A stretch of 64,000 bases of DNA from Prochlorococcus marinus bv. HNLC2 (lineage in GTDB: Bacteria; Cyanobacteriota; Cyanobacteriia; PCC-6307; Cyanobiaceae): the NCBI GenBank assembly GCA_000218745.1, contig GL947595.1, forward strand, positions 343,795 through 407,794. The letters are read 5' to 3'. Every line of letters starts with the position of its first letter. The first letter of the stretch is position 1. The position numbers and the translations under genes are program-made. The notes under the pieces were generated by a model. The model did not search any database. It was given only the letters and a program-made list of their open reading frames with translations, and was not told the origin of the DNA. Positions 47,781-58,291 of the stretch are shown here, one piece after another.

Positions 47781-49082
47781 ATGCATATTGTTGTCGTCGG
47801 ACTAAGTCATCACACGGCACCGGTCGAAGTGCGAGAGCAGTTAAGTATTCCTGAGTCATCGATTCAGGAATGTTTAACTATGCTTAAGAATTCATCTGAA
47901 ATTCTTGAAGTATCTATTTTAAGTACTTGTAATAGGCTAGAAATCTATTCATTAGTAAAAGATATAGATATAGGTTTATCCTCAATAAAAGTCTTCATGT
48001 CTCAATATTCAAATGTTAATCAAATCGATTTAGAACCTCATTTATTTGATTTTAGGCAAGAAGAAGCAGTCTTACATTTAATGAAAGTATCAGCTGGTTT
48101 GGATAGTCTTGTCTTGGGAGAAGGACAGATTTTGTCTCAAGTAAAGAAAATGATGAGATTAGGGCAGGATTATCAATCTACTGGACCAATTTTAAATAGA
48201 TTATTAACTCAATCAATAAGTGCTGGAAAGAAAGTAAGATCAGAGACAAACTTAGGAACAGGAGCTGTGTCTATTAGTTCTGCTGCTGTTGAATTAGCTC
48301 AATTAAAACTAGGTCAATCACAAGGAATTGATAATCTAGTAAGTCTTCAATCAGAGAGTGTTATTGTTGTTGGTGCTGGGAAGATGAGTAGACTTTTGAT
48401 TACTCATCTACAAGCCAAAGGTTGCAAAGAGCTAGTATTATTAAATAGAAATATTGAAAGAGCTAAAAATCTTGCTAAAGATTTTCCAAATATAAAAATA
48501 ATTTCCAAAGGATTAAATGCTCTCGATGAAAATATCGAAAGTGCTTCATTAGTTTTCACAAGTACAGCCTCTGATAAACCCTTTATTGACTTCAAAAGAA
48601 TTGATGCTTTAGAAATAAAATCATCTATTAGACTAATAGACATAGGTGTGCCTAGGAATATTTCAAACGATGTTAAAGATCACGAGTTAATAGAGTCATA
48701 TGATGTTGATGATTTGCAAGAAGTTGTTTCAAGAAATCAGGAATTTAGAAAAAAAATTGCTCAAGAGGCAGAAGAACTCATAAAAGATGAAAAAGGTTTA
48801 TTCTTGGAATGGTGGGCTAGTTTAGAAGCTGTTCCAACGATAAATAAATTAAGGTCAGATTTAGAACTTATCAGAAAAGAAGAATTACAAAAAGCTTTAA
48901 GCCGAATGGGACCAGATTTCTCAGCTAGGGAAAGAAAAGTTGTTGAGGCATTAACAAAAGGGATCATAAATAAAATTCTTCATACTCCTGTTACAAAATT
49001 AAGAAGTCCACAATCTCGTCAAGAAAGACAAGCTTCCTTAAAAATTGTTGAAAAATTATTCTCTCTAGAGGAAGAAGATTAA
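47781..49082 (+). CDS. hemA: Glutamyl-tRNA reductase HemA
   Basis: HemA reduces glutamyl-tRNA to glutamate-1-semialdehyde, the first committed step of tetrapyrrole synthesis. Starting at the ATG at 47781 (MHIVVVGLSHHTAPVEVR), the nucleophile is C50 in 'LSTCNRLEIY'. It also has 'GLDSLVLGEGQILSQVK', the NADPH site 'VIVVGAGKMSRLL' and a C-terminal dimerisation region. The frame extends 18 codons upstream into glpX, but the family begins at the internal ATG. Confidence 0.96.
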   Translation: MHIVVVGLSHHTAPVEVREQLSIPESSIQECLTMLKNSSEILEVSILSTCNRLEIYSLVKDIDIGLSSIKVFMSQYSNVNQIDLEPHLFDFRQEEAVLHLMKVSAGLDSLVLGEGQILSQVKKMMRLGQDYQSTGPILNRLLTQSISAGKKVRSETNLGTGAVSISSAAVELAQLKLGQSQGIDNLVSLQSESVIVVGAGKMSRLLITHLQAKGCKELVLLNRNIERAKNLAKDFPNIKIISKGLNALDENIESASLVFTSTASDKPFIDFKRIDALEIKSSIRLIDIGVPRNISNDVKDHELIESYDVDDLQEVVSRNQEFRKKIAQEAEELIKDEKGLFLEWWASLEAVPTINKLRSDLELIRKEELQKALSRMGPDFSARERKVVEALTKGIINKILHTPVTKLRSPQSRQERQASLKIVEKLFSLEEED

Positions 49083-49211
49083 TAATATTTGAAATTTATT
49101 CTTAAGAAATTTGCATAAATAATTTCAATACCTTTATAAAGTGGCCATTTTAATTATTAAATAAGCACTTTATCAAGTAGTTTTAATCTTGTATATACCT
49201 TCTTTAGGTGA

Positions 49212-50507
49212 ATGAAGCGCGTTCTAGCAATTATCCTCGGAGGAGGAAAAGGTTCAAGACTCTATCCTTTAACAAAAATGAGAGCAAAACCTGCCGTCCC
49301 ATTAGCGGGTAAATATAGACTAATCGACATACCTATTAGTAATTGCATTAATTCTGGCATTAACAAAATGTACGTATTAACGCAGTTTAATAGTGCTTCT
49401 CTTAATAGACATATTGGTAGAACTTATAATTTAAGCGCTCCTTTTGGACAAGGTTTTGTAGAAGTCTTGGCAGCACAACAAACGCCTGAAAGTCCAAAGT
49501 GGTTTGAAGGTACTGCTGATGCTGTTAGGAAATATCAATGGTTATTTCAAGAATGGGATGTAGACGAGTATCTAATTCTATCTGGTGATCAACTTTATAG
49601 GATGGACTATAGTTTATTTGTTGATTATCACAGATCAAATGGCGCTGACTTAACAGTTGCAGCACTTCCTGTAGATGAATCTCAGGCTGAAGGTTTTGGT
49701 CTTATGAGAACTGATGAGTTAGGAAATATTAAGGAATTTTGCGAAAAGCCTAGTGGAGATAAGCTCAAAGCTATGGCTGTTGATACATCGAAATTTGGTC
49801 TTTCTCCTGAATCAGCAAAACAACGGCCCTATTTAGCCTCAATGGGTATTTATGTATTTAGCAGAGATACATTATTTGATCTACTTAATAAGTTTCCTAG
49901 TTATACAGATTTTGGTAAGGATATAATTCCTGAATCTCTTAAAAGAAATGATGTTCTAAAGAGTTATGTCTTTGATGATTATTGGGAGGATATTGGGACA
50001 ATAGGTGCCTTTTTTGAATCAAACTTGGCATTAACAAAACAACCTAAGCCCCCATTTAGTTTTTATGATGAAAAATTTCCAATTTATACAAGACCAAGAT
50101 ATCTTCCACCTTCAAAGTTAGTTGATGCTCAAATAACAGATTCTATTGTTTGTGAAGGTACAATTTTAAAGTCATGTAGTATTTTGCATTGCGTTTTAGG
50201 AGTAAGAAGTCGTATTGAGAGCGATGCTGTACTTGAAGATACTCTGGTTATGGGAGCTGATTTCTTTGAATCACCAGAAGAGAGAATTGAATTAAGGAAG
50301 GGAGGTGGAATCCCACTTGGAGTTGGCGAAGGCTCAACAGTTAAGAGGGCAATATTAGATAAAAATACTCGAATAGGTAATAATGTCGTAATTGTAAATA
50401 AAGACAGGATTGAGGAGGCTGATAGACCAGATGAAGGTTTTTATATCAGAAATGGAATTGTTGTTGTAGTTAAAAATGCCACTATTACTGATGGAACAAT
50501 AATTTAA
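49212..50507 (+). CDS. glgC: Glucose-1-phosphate adenylyltransferase (ADP-glucose pyrophosphorylase)
   Basis: GlgC makes ADP-glucose for glycogen synthesis. The 431-residue protein has the nucleotidyltransferase start '[25 protein letters not shown]', '[12 protein letters not shown]', '[16 protein letters not shown]', and a beta-helix C-terminal domain with '[10 protein letters not shown]'. Length is normal for cyanobacterial GlgC. It is followed by gnd in the same direction with a gap of about 96 bp. Confidence 0.97.
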   Translation: MKRVLAIILGGGKGSRLYPLTKMRAKPAVPLAGKYRLIDIPISNCINSGINKMYVLTQFNSASLNRHIGRTYNLSAPFGQGFVEVLAAQQTPESPKWFEGTADAVRKYQWLFQEWDVDEYLILSGDQLYRMDYSLFVDYHRSNGADLTVAALPVDESQAEGFGLMRTDELGNIKEFCEKPSGDKLKAMAVDTSKFGLSPESAKQRPYLASMGIYVFSRDTLFDLLNKFPSYTDFGKDIIPESLKRNDVLKSYVFDDYWEDIGTIGAFFESNLALTKQPKPPFSFYDEKFPIYTRPRYLPPSKLVDAQITDSIVCEGTILKSCSILHCVLGVRSRIESDAVLEDTLVMGADFFESPEERIELRKGGGIPLGVGEGSTVKRAILDKNTRIGNNVVIVNKDRIEEADRPDEGFYIRNGIVVVVKNATITDGTII

Positions 50508-50603
50508 TATTTTTTTCGATCATTTATTGCTGACATAAGTACTATTTTTTGAGCAATTTTCTGTAGTTGAAGTAAAAATATATTTATTGAGTTTTTTATT
50601 TTT

Positions 50604-52018
50604 ATGTCCAAGGCACATTTTGGTTTAATCGGTCTTGGTGTTATGGGAGAGAATTTAGTCCTTAATGCAGAAAGAAATGGTTTTTCAAGTGTTGTTTATA
50701 ACAGAACTTTTTCTAAAACAGAAGACTTTTTAAAGGGTAGAGGTCTTGGAAAGAATATTGAGGGAGCTAAAACCATACAAGAATTTGTTGACAAATTGGA
50801 GAGACCTAGAAGAATTCTTATGATGGTGAAAGCTGGTTCTGCTACAGATGCTGTAATTGATAATATCTCCGAATACCTAGAAGAAGGGGATTTATTAATA
50901 GATGGAGGTAACTCTCAGTTTCAGGATACAGAAAGAAGAGTTAGACAGCTTGAGAGCAAAAGTTTTGGATATATTGGCATGGGTGTTTCTGGAGGCGCTA
51001 AAGGAGCGCTAGAAGGACCAAGTATGATGCCTGGGGGTACAAAGTCTTCTTATGATGCCATAGAAAGTTTACTTACAAAAATGGCAGCAAAAGTTGATGA
51101 TGGTCCTTGTGTTTCATATGTGGACCAGGTGGCTCAGGTCATTTTGTTAAAACGGTACACAATGGGATTGAATATGGTATCGAACAAATTCTTGCTGAAG
51201 CTTATGATTTGATGAAAAGAATTTCTAAACTAAGTTCTAATGAAATGTCAAAAGTTTTTGCTCAATGGAATGAAACTGAGGAGTTATCATCATATTTGGT
51301 CGAAATAACAGAAATTTGCCTTAAAACAAAAGATGATTTGACAGGAGATTATGTAGTAGAAAAAATATTGGACAAGGCTGGACAAAAAGGTACAGGTTTA
51401 TGGACTGTAATAAGTGCACTAGAGCTTGGAGTTCCTGTTCCCACTATATATGCTTCTCTTAATGCGAGAGTAATGAGCTCATTAAAAGAACAACGTAAGG
51501 AAGTAGAAGAATTATTACCTTTTGAAGTTGATTGTGAATTTGATTTTGGTAATATCTCTAATTCAATGAAACCATTATTTGATGCAGTAGTTCTCTCAAC
51601 AATTGCAAGTTATGCCCAAGGAATGGATATTCTAAAAGAGGCTTCAACTACGTATAATTACGATCTCAATATGCCCTCCATAGCTCAAATATGGAAAGGT
51701 GGCTGCATCATAAGGTCAAAGCTTTTAAAAAGGATTCAAGATGCTTATCAAAAAGATCCAAATTTAAAAAATCTTATATTTGATAGTTGGTTTAATAATC
51801 AAATTTCTAATAAGTTAAATAATCTATCTTATGTTGTATCTGCGGCAAGTAAGGCTTCAATACCAGTACCTTGTCTATCAAGTACGCTCGATTATTTGAA
51901 TAGTTATAGAACTCACAGGTTACCTCAAAACTTAGTGCAAGCAATGAGAGATTGCTTTGGATCACATACTTATGAAAGGATTGATAGAGAGGGAAGTTTT
52001 CATACTGAATGGCTTTGA
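50604..52018 (+). pseudogene. gnd: 6-phosphogluconate dehydrogenase, single-base frameshift
   Basis: Gnd oxidises 6-phosphogluconate to ribulose 5-phosphate in the oxidative pentose phosphate pathway. The N-terminal frame has 'FGLIGLGVMGENLVLN', 'DGGNSQF' and 'MGVSGGAKGALEGPSMMPGG'. It then goes out of frame after 'GPCVSYV' at about 51122. The +1 frame continues 'GPGGSGHFVKTVHNGIEYG', and the protein ends at 52018. Adding one G to the GG at 51122-51123 restores a normal 471-residue enzyme. It is a core gene, so I read the shift as a consensus error; in the cell it is probably intact. Confidence 0.9.
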
Positions 52019-52743
52019 TGATAGAAAAAATAATTGATAATTATCACTTAATTATTTTCAAAGATAAAAGTGAACTTTCTATAAAAGTTGCTGACTATAT
52101 TTCTGAGAGAATAAAAATAATATTGAATGCTAAAGATAGATTTCAATTGTGTTTGTGTGGTGGTTCGACACCAAAAAATGTCTATGATTTTCTCTCTGAG
52201 AAAGAATTAAATTGGGAAAAGGTTGATGTCTTTTTGGGAGATGAAAGGTGTGTTAATCCAACTTCTGATGAAAGTAATACATTGATGATAAATAATTCAT
52301 TATTAAATAATTTTGGTTCAAAAGCAGATTTCTATAATATTTTTAGTGATAAAAAAATCAACGAAGATATTTCAAAACAATTGCTCTTAGAGGAGTTAAA
52401 GAAAAGATGTGAGGGTAATCCACCAATTTTTGATTTTACTCTACTTGGACTTGGAAATGATGGACACACTGCTTCACTATTCCCTAATAAAAATAATAAT
52501 ACGGATGAATTTGTTATTACTAGCTTTGGTAATGGTCTTAAACGTATATCCTTTACTCCAAAAGTTTTATCTGCCTCAAGAAAAATTGCTTTTGTAGTGA
52601 GTGGTGCATCTAAAAAAATTGCGCTTAAAAGATTATTCAGTAATTCAGAATCATCAGATAGAACACCAGCAAAATTAATTAAATCAAAATCCAAAATACT
52701 TGTATTTTCAGATTTAGAGGCATCAAAAGATTTAGATTTATAG
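52018..52743 (+). CDS. pgl: 6-phosphogluconolactonase
   Basis: Pgl hydrolyses 6-phosphogluconolactone, the step before Gnd. The product has 'LCLCGGSTPKNVYDFL', 'VFLGDERCVNPTSDESN' and 'LLGLGNDGHTASLFP', which are the phosphate-binding and catalytic motifs of the family. The ATG at 52018 overlaps the gnd stop (ATGA type); a start at 52009 in the same frame is also possible. The overlap implies co-translation with gnd. Confidence 0.94.
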   Translation: MIEKIIDNYHLIIFKDKSELSIKVADYISERIKIILNAKDRFQLCLCGGSTPKNVYDFLSEKELNWEKVDVFLGDERCVNPTSDESNTLMINNSLLNNFGSKADFYNIFSDKKINEDISKQLLLEELKKRCEGNPPIFDFTLLGLGNDGHTASLFPNKNNNTDEFVITSFGNGLKRISFTPKVLSASRKIAFVVSGASKKIALKRLFSNSESSDRTPAKLIKSKSKILVFSDLEASKDLDL

Positions 52744-52772
52744 TTAGTATCTATTCATTAATTAATTTATAA

Positions 52773-53321
52773 ATGTCAAATAAAAAGGTACTCTTTCAGA
52801 AAAATGATTTTGAAGGCTGGAATTCTTTAAACGATACTATTATGGGTGGTTCCAGCGTAGCTACTTGTGAAATTACTAATGCGGGATTAATTTTTAAAGG
52901 TAATATTATCGAGAAAGGTGGGGGATTTGTAAGTTGTAGATCCTCAAAATTTCAACCTTCTTTAAATATTTCAGAATATAAAAGCTTTGAATTAAAAATT
53001 GATGGCCAAGGAAGAACTTTTAAATTTGCAGTTGCATGTCAAGATGAAGTTTTTGGCCTAACTGAATTTATCCCTGGTGGTTTGCGATGGATAAAATCTT
53101 TTCCTACTAAAAAATTTGGGACTACTATCGTTAGTATTCCTTTTAAAGAGTTAAGACCCTCAATAAGAGCAAATAAAGTCAATTTACCATTTAAATTCAA
53201 ATCCCAGAAAATTAAAAGACTTCAACTTTTACACTCAAAGTTTGGAGATGAAGGAGGGTTAAATGATAAATTTATACCGGGTCAAATAAAAGTATTAATT
53301 AAGTCTATAAGTGTTTTTTGA
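52773..53321 (+). CDS. CIA30 family protein
   Basis: The 182-residue product matches the CIA30 domain ('WNSLNDTIMGGSSVATCEI', 'GGGFVSCRSSKF', 'FKELRPSIRANKVNLPF'), a galactose-binding-like beta fold known from complex I assembly factors and cyanobacterial homologues of unknown role. There is no signal peptide. It follows pgl by 29 bp and overlaps the next gene by 11 bp. Confidence 0.82.
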   Translation: MSNKKVLFQKNDFEGWNSLNDTIMGGSSVATCEITNAGLIFKGNIIEKGGGFVSCRSSKFQPSLNISEYKSFELKIDGQGRTFKFAVACQDEVFGLTEFIPGGLRWIKSFPTKKFGTTIVSIPFKELRPSIRANKVNLPFKFKSQKIKRLQLLHSKFGDEGGLNDKFIPGQIKVLIKSISVF

Positions 53322-53717
53322 AGATCAAAAAGAAAAATTTGAGGCTATTATTGCTAAGTCAGCAGATCTCACAAATAGACCTTTCTTCATTCTGTAGTAA
53401 ACATAAAGGGCGAATACGATTTTTATGATCCTAATCTTGATTTGACAGTACATATATTATGCAGGGATGTAGATGGCAAAAGACTAGATCTATATGATCT
53501 TGAGTTAGAACTATTTAGGTCAAATAAAGATTTAGTTTTAGTAATTTCAAAATTAAACTTTCCTGAAGAGCCTATACTTTGGAGCGGAGTTAAATCTTTA
53601 TGGATGAATAGTAATAATGGAAAAAAATGTAATCCACCAAATTACAGTTCTAAATTAGAAAATCTTGCGAATAGAATTAGAACCTATATAGAAGAAAGCG
53701 GAGTCTATATCTCCTGA
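53311..53717 (+). pseudogene. Hypothetical protein (about 135 aa), single-base frameshift
   Basis: A GTG-started frame (MFFEDQKEKFEAIIAK...) overlaps the CIA30 gene end and runs to a stop at 53395. A second frame begins at 'FLHSVVNIKGEYDFYDPNLDL' and runs to 53717. Adding one base to the T3 run at 53382-53384 joins them as 'NRPFLHSV'. This gives about 135 residues of a soluble protein I do not recognise. Its 3' end overlaps convergent ilvD by 13 bp. A homopolymer error is the likely cause. Confidence 0.6.
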
Positions 53718-55384
53718 TCAGTTACAGCACCTAGGCTGGAGGTACTAACAATTCGTGAGTATTTAGCTAAAACGCCCTTTTTATACTTAGGCATAGGTTT
53801 TACCCAATTCTTTCTTCTTTTTTCAAGTTCATCATTGCTTAATGAAACTTCAATTATTTGATTTAGAGCATCAACTGTTATTTGATCACCTTCCTTAATT
53901 AAAGCTATATTCCCTCCGACTGCAGCTTCAGGTGCTATATGTCCTACAACTAAACCATAAGTACCACCGCTAAATCTTCCATCAGTTATTAAGGCAACTT
54001 TTTCTCCTAAGCCTTGACCTACTATCGCGGATGTAGGTGCAAGCATCTCTCTCATTCCAGGACCGCCAACAGGGCCTTCATTTCTTATTACGACAACATC
54101 ACCAGCTTTAATTTCATTGTTAAGTATGGATTGAAGACAAGATTCCTCACTCTCAAAGATTCTTGCTGGACCGGTTAAAACTGGATTTTTTACACCACTA
54201 ATTTTTGCGACACTTCCTTCAAGGGCCAAATTCCCTTTAAGTATGGCTAAATGTCCTTTTTTATAAAGAGGATTGTTTATTTTTCTAATAACATTCTGGC
54301 CTGATGGAGGTTCATCAGGGACATCCTTTAAAGACTCTGATAATGTTTTCCCTTCAATATTTTTACAGTCTCCATGTAATAGGCCGGCATTTAAAAGGAT
54401 TTTCATGACTTGAGGAATTCCTCCAGCATTATGCAAATCTACTGTTACATATTTTCCGCTAGGTTTAAGATCGCAAATAACAGGAACCCTTTGTCTTATT
54501 ATTTCGAAATCATCAATATTTAATTCAACCCCTGCTGTTCTTGAAATTGCTAATAAATGAAGAACAGCATTGGTTGAACCTCCTACAGCCATAATAACTG
54601 ATATCGCATTTTCAAATGACTTTCTTGTCATTAAATCTAGTGGTCTAATATCTTTTTTAATGGCCTCGACTAACACTCTTGCACTTTTTTCTGAACTAAG
54701 TTCTTTCTCATAATCTTCTGCAGCCATGGTTGAACTATGTGGAAGACTCAATCCCAGAACTTCGATAACAGCAGACATGGTATTAGCTGTAAACATTCCA
54801 CCGCAACTACCCGCTCCTGGAATGCAATTTTTTTCAACCTTATTAAGTCTCTCTTCGCTGATTTTTCCTGATGTCAATTGACCTACTGCCTCAAAAGCAC
54901 TTACAACTGTTAGGTCTTCCCCATCAAGTTTCCCTGGTTTTATAGTTCCTCCATATATAAATATTGATGGTATGTTCATCCTCGCTATCGCCAACATTGC
55001 TCCAGGCATATTTTTATCACACCCTCCAATAGCGCAGACAGCATCCATACTTTGAGCATTACAGGCAGTCTCAATAGAATCTGCAATTACCTCTCTGGAA
55101 ACTAAGGAGTATTTCATACCTTGGGTCCCCATTGATATTCCATCACTAACAGTTATTGTTCCAAACATTTGAGGCATAGCTCCAGATGACCTTATTGCTT
55201 CTTCTGCTTTTTTAGATAATTTATTTAACCCCATGTTGCAGGGGGTTATAGTGCTGAAACCATTAGCTACTCCAATTATTGGTTTTGAAAAATCTCCGTC
55301 TTTAAATCCAACGGCTCTTAGCATAGATCTATTAGGAGATCTTTGAACACCTTGAGTTATTGCAGATGATCTTAGTTTTGACAT
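53705..55384 (-). CDS. ilvD: Dihydroxy-acid dehydratase
   Basis: IlvD makes the 2-keto acids for valine and isoleucine. The 559-residue Fe-S enzyme has the cluster cysteines in 'TPCNMGLNK', '[12 protein letters not shown]' and '[12 protein letters not shown]', and the C-terminal '[20 protein letters not shown]'. Length is normal. It is convergent with the hypothetical gene ahead of it, overlapping by 13 bp. Confidence 0.97.
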   Translation of the reverse strand: MSKLRSSAITQGVQRSPNRSMLRAVGFKDGDFSKPIIGVANGFSTITPCNMGLNKLSKKAEEAIRSSGAMPQMFGTITVSDGISMGTQGMKYSLVSREVIADSIETACNAQSMDAVCAIGGCDKNMPGAMLAIARMNIPSIFIYGGTIKPGKLDGEDLTVVSAFEAVGQLTSGKISEERLNKVEKNCIPGAGSCGGMFTANTMSAVIEVLGLSLPHSSTMAAEDYEKELSSEKSARVLVEAIKKDIRPLDLMTRKSFENAISVIMAVGGSTNAVLHLLAISRTAGVELNIDDFEIIRQRVPVICDLKPSGKYVTVDLHNAGGIPQVMKILLNAGLLHGDCKNIEGKTLSESLKDVPDEPPSGQNVIRKINNPLYKKGHLAILKGNLALEGSVAKISGVKNPVLTGPARIFESEESCLQSILNNEIKAGDVVVIRNEGPVGGPGMREMLAPTSAIVGQGLGEKVALITDGRFSGGTYGLVVGHIAPEAAVGGNIALIKEGDQITVDALNQIIEVSLSNDELEKRRKNWVKPMPKYKKGVLAKYSRIVSTSSLGAVTDQEI

Positions 55385-55403
55385 TATTATTTGAGAATCT
55401 ATA

Positions 55404-55709
55404 TTAATCTTGACCTAGCTCCTCTAACTGTCTTCGAACATCTGCTATGGCCGTATTCAACTGTTCTACTTTTTGCTCTAGTTTTTCGCCCTTCACTTCT
55501 TTTAAATTTTCGTTTGTATCTATTGCTTCAGATCCATCTTGAATCCTTGATGAATACATCATTGCTCTTTGTTTCTTAGTCTCCTTTCTTTTATCAGCCT
55601 CTGAAATCAAATACCAAGCAAGACCTGCTGCTCCAATAAATGCACCACTTATTAATGATAAAAGATTATTAGAGGATGAATCTCTGTATTCAGTCATTAA
55701 GTTATTCAT
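55404..55709 (-). CDS. Membrane-anchored coiled-coil hypothetical protein (101 aa)
   Basis: A single membrane helix near residues 15-35 ('[19 protein letters not shown]') is followed by a basic stretch and a C-terminal helix with a heptad pattern ('[23 protein letters not shown]'). The shape is a membrane-anchored coiled coil. No family is recognised. It is 19 bp upstream of ilvD on the same strand and downstream of the upp-like gene. Confidence 0.6.
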   Translation of the reverse strand: MNNLMTEYRDSSSNNLLSLISGAFIGAAGLAWYLISEADKRKETKKQRAMMYSSRIQDGSEAIDTNENLKEVKGEKLEQKVEQLNTAIADVRRQLEELGQD

Positions 55710-55723
55710 TATATATTTATATA

Positions 55724-56341
55724 TTAGTTCTTTTCTTGAAACATAGTACTTAAACGGGAAATGGGATTCCCGATCCCTGGATCTAAAACATTGTAGGTAT
55801 CACTCTCTTTATCGATGCAAGATGTGTAAATAATTTGTTCTGGAAATATTTTACCAATTTCATTTAAACCTTCATTACTACAAATACATGAAATGATCAA
55901 TATCCTATTTGATTTTATACCGTTTGAACTTAATGTTTTAAGTAAGTCTAATGTTGAACTATTCTTAGTTATTTGATCTCTATAAAGAATAATGCCCTCA
56001 TTAGCTGAGATGTTATCTGGTATTGTCCCTAGCGAAAGTGTTCCATTTGGAATTACCTCTTTTGATCCAAACCAAAGTGTTAATCCCTCAGGTATTTCGG
56101 CTATTATTCTCACTGGATAATTATTATCAATATAGACGCCCTCTGTCTTACCTGTTCTTGTAACTATTAATTCTTTTTTGTAAGGTAGCCAATCTCTTAA
56201 GGCCTCATAAGTTAGCCATTTACCAATTTGTTCATAACTAGTTGAATATAAAATATTAGGTGTATCAGGATCTCTAAGTATGGATAACCAATGTTTTATT
56301 AATGGATGAGTTGGAACAATTACCTTTAGTGACATTGACAT
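55724..56341 (-). CDS. upp: Uracil phosphoribosyltransferase-like protein
   Basis: Residues 1-130 follow the Upp layout ('HPLIKHWLSILRDPDTP', then 'KEVIPNGTLSLGTIPD'), and the C-terminal 'YNVLDPGIGNPISRLSTM' recalls the family's PGLGDAGDR end. The central PRPP-binding loop is weak compared with true Upp, and it is replaced by 'ILIISCICSNEGLNEIG'. It is related to the family but may lack uracil salvage activity. It is divergent from the pentapeptide gene, about 58 bp apart. Confidence 0.65.
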   Translation of the reverse strand: MSMSLKVIVPTHPLIKHWLSILRDPDTPNILYSTSYEQIGKWLTYEALRDWLPYKKELIVTRTGKTEGVYIDNNYPVRIIAEIPEGLTLWFGSKEVIPNGTLSLGTIPDNISANEGIILYRDQITKNSSTLDLLKTLSSNGIKSNRILIISCICSNEGLNEIGKIFPEQIIYTSCIDKESDTYNVLDPGIGNPISRLSTMFQEKN

Positions 56342-56399
56342 ATATTTTCCTATAAAATAAAAATACTAATTCACTTAGACTCTAAACTACATTTCTCTG

Positions 56400-56912
56400 A
56401 TGATTAAAACAATCCGTTTTTCTTTAATAAAAAACATAATAATTTCTATGTTGGCTTTTGGGATATTGTTCTCTAATTTTGTAAATAGCGCTTGGGCCAA
56501 AAGGCCTCCTGAAATTAGAAACCAGCAGGATTTAGATCTTAAGCAAGATATGCATGGTCAAGATCTAAGTGGTAATGAATTTGTAAAATTTGATTTACAC
56601 GGTTTTAATTTTAGTGATAGTAATCTTCAGGGAGCTGTTTTTAACAACAGTAAATTAAATAATGCTTCCCTCAGTGGTGCTGATTTAACTGATGCTCTTG
56701 CTTATGCAACTGATTTTACAGATGCAGATTTGACAGATGTAAATTTTACCAATGCATTACTTATGGAAAGTAATTTTGATGGAGCAAAAATAGATGGTGC
56801 AGATTTTACAGATGCCGTTTTAAGTAGAATTCAACAAAAAGACTTATGTAAGAAAGCTAATGGTGTTAATTCAAGTACTGGTGAAAGTACTGAATATAGT
56901 CTGGGCTGCTAG
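56400..56912 (+). CDS. Secreted pentapeptide-repeat protein
   Basis: A signal peptide (MIKTIRFSLIKN... ending 'NSAWA') precedes a mature protein of about 130 residues that is largely pentapeptide repeats of the A(D/N)LXX type, such as 'SGADLTDALAYATDFTDADLTDVNF'. Such proteins form a right-handed quadrilateral beta helix and cyanobacteria export several to the periplasm or lumen. The target is unknown. Two cysteines lie near the C-terminus. Confidence 0.85.
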   Translation: MIKTIRFSLIKNIIISMLAFGILFSNFVNSAWAKRPPEIRNQQDLDLKQDMHGQDLSGNEFVKFDLHGFNFSDSNLQGAVFNNSKLNNASLSGADLTDALAYATDFTDADLTDVNFTNALLMESNFDGAKIDGADFTDAVLSRIQQKDLCKKANGVNSSTGESTEYSLGC

Positions 56913-56917
56913 TATTT

Positions 56918-57973
56918 GTGAAAAAAAGATTACCTGTAATAGTTGTATCTGGATTTTTGGGTTCAGGGAAGACAACTTTTATTAGATATTTATTGAAAAA
57001 AAGTAAAAAAAAATTTGGACTGATTATAAATGAATTTGGTGATATTGGAATTGATGGCTCATTATTAAAGAACTGTGATCAATGTAATGAAGTTGATTTC
57101 GAGTCAGTAATTGAACTTAATAATGGATGTTTATGTTGTACCGTTCAAGATGATTTCATACCTGCTATTAATACTTTATTAAAATCATATTCTGAGATTG
57201 ATGCAATTTTAATAGAGACGAGCGGTTTAGCTCTCCCAATACCTTTATTAAAGGCTTTAAATTGGCCTGAAATAAGAACTTCTATATATTTAAAGCAAGT
57301 TATTGGAGTAGTAAATGGTGAATCGATGATCAATAATTTACCAATTAATGATTTAAATGAAATAGATCATCAATATGAAGATACTAAAATTATTGAGCAT
57401 AAGTCTTCTATTAATGAACTATTTAAGCAGCAATTAGAAGTTTCAGATTTAGTCATTATTTCTAGGTCTGACATACTTAGTGATAGTGAATTTGAATCTG
57501 TTAAAGAGAAATTAATACATAAAATTAAACCTGAAATCCCAATAATTCGTTCCTTGAATGGATCAATTGAATTGGGTTTTGTTTTTGATTCAGAAATTAA
57601 AACAAATTATGAGAATTATTTATCTGATGAACATGAGCACAATCATCCTGAATTATTTTCATCAACTATCAAATTAAATAATTATTTTTTAGAAAAGAAA
57701 GAATTTGAGTTTGTAATAAAAGAAATTTTGCAAAGTTTAAATATTCTCAGAATAAAAGGAAGGATTTGGATTCCAAATAAATTATTGCCTTTGCAGGTTC
57801 AAATAGTTGGAAAGAAAATTAATACCTGGTTTGAAGATGTTGATGAGGATTGTTGGAGGCCTTCAAACAATGCTGGCATTGAATTAATAATGATTGGTTC
57901 GGAAAAAAAATCATTTTTTACATTAGAAAGAAAAATTAAAGAGAAATTTAAGATTGTTAGTAATCCAAAATAG
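56918..57973 (+). CDS. CobW-family metal-chaperone GTPase
   Basis: The 351-residue G3E GTPase has the P-loop 'VSGFLGSGKTTFIRYLL', a conserved 'NNGCLCCTV' metal-binding motif, 'LIETSGLALPIP' and 'LVIISRSDIL', then a C-terminal CobW domain with 'IKGRIWIPNKL'. Members deliver zinc or other metals. It is 6 bp downstream of the pentapeptide gene. Which metal it serves cannot be read; a histidine-rich stretch 'DEHEHNHPEL' near residue 235 could bind zinc. Confidence 0.85.
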   Translation: MKKRLPVIVVSGFLGSGKTTFIRYLLKKSKKKFGLIINEFGDIGIDGSLLKNCDQCNEVDFESVIELNNGCLCCTVQDDFIPAINTLLKSYSEIDAILIETSGLALPIPLLKALNWPEIRTSIYLKQVIGVVNGESMINNLPINDLNEIDHQYEDTKIIEHKSSINELFKQQLEVSDLVIISRSDILSDSEFESVKEKLIHKIKPEIPIIRSLNGSIELGFVFDSEIKTNYENYLSDEHEHNHPELFSSTIKLNNYFLEKKEFEFVIKEILQSLNILRIKGRIWIPNKLLPLQVQIVGKKINTWFEDVDEDCWRPSNNAGIELIMIGSEKKSFFTLERKIKEKFKIVSNPK

Positions 57974-58025
57974 AGTTTTTGATTTTATAGTATGCAATTG
58001 AAAAATATAATATTTTATATAGTTA

Positions 58026-58193
58026 ATGAAAAATCAAGAACTTTCCTTATCTACTGAAAAATATACTGATTTAGATCTTAATAAGAACAGGAACATATGC
58101 GTAAAGTGTGGTGGAAGTGGAAATTTAAAAACTCCTGAAAATTCAAGGAGAACATGTCTTTCATGTTTTGGAAGGGGATTTATGTCTTCATAA
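58026..58193 (+). CDS. Small DnaJ-type zinc-finger protein (55 aa)
   Basis: An ATG frame encodes 55 residues with two CxxC pairs in the form 'CVKCGGSGNL' and 'CLSCFGRGFM'. This matches the CxxCxGxG pattern of the DnaJ cysteine-rich region. There is no J domain. Stand-alone fingers of this type act in redox or assembly roles in plastids and cyanobacteria; the role here is unknown. Confidence 0.6.
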   Translation: MKNQELSLSTEKYTDLDLNKNRNICVKCGGSGNLKTPENSRRTCLSCFGRGFMSS

Positions 58194-58291
58194 TTAAATT
58201 AATATATTCATTTATATGAATATATTTTTCTTCAAATTAATGCTATTTAGCTTAATTTGAATTAATGTTCAGTTAGAAATATTTTTAAATC

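Noticed and set aside
52332-52694. Minus-strand frame of 120 residues inside pgl
   Set aside because: Lies wholly within a well-supported gene and has no recognisable motif.
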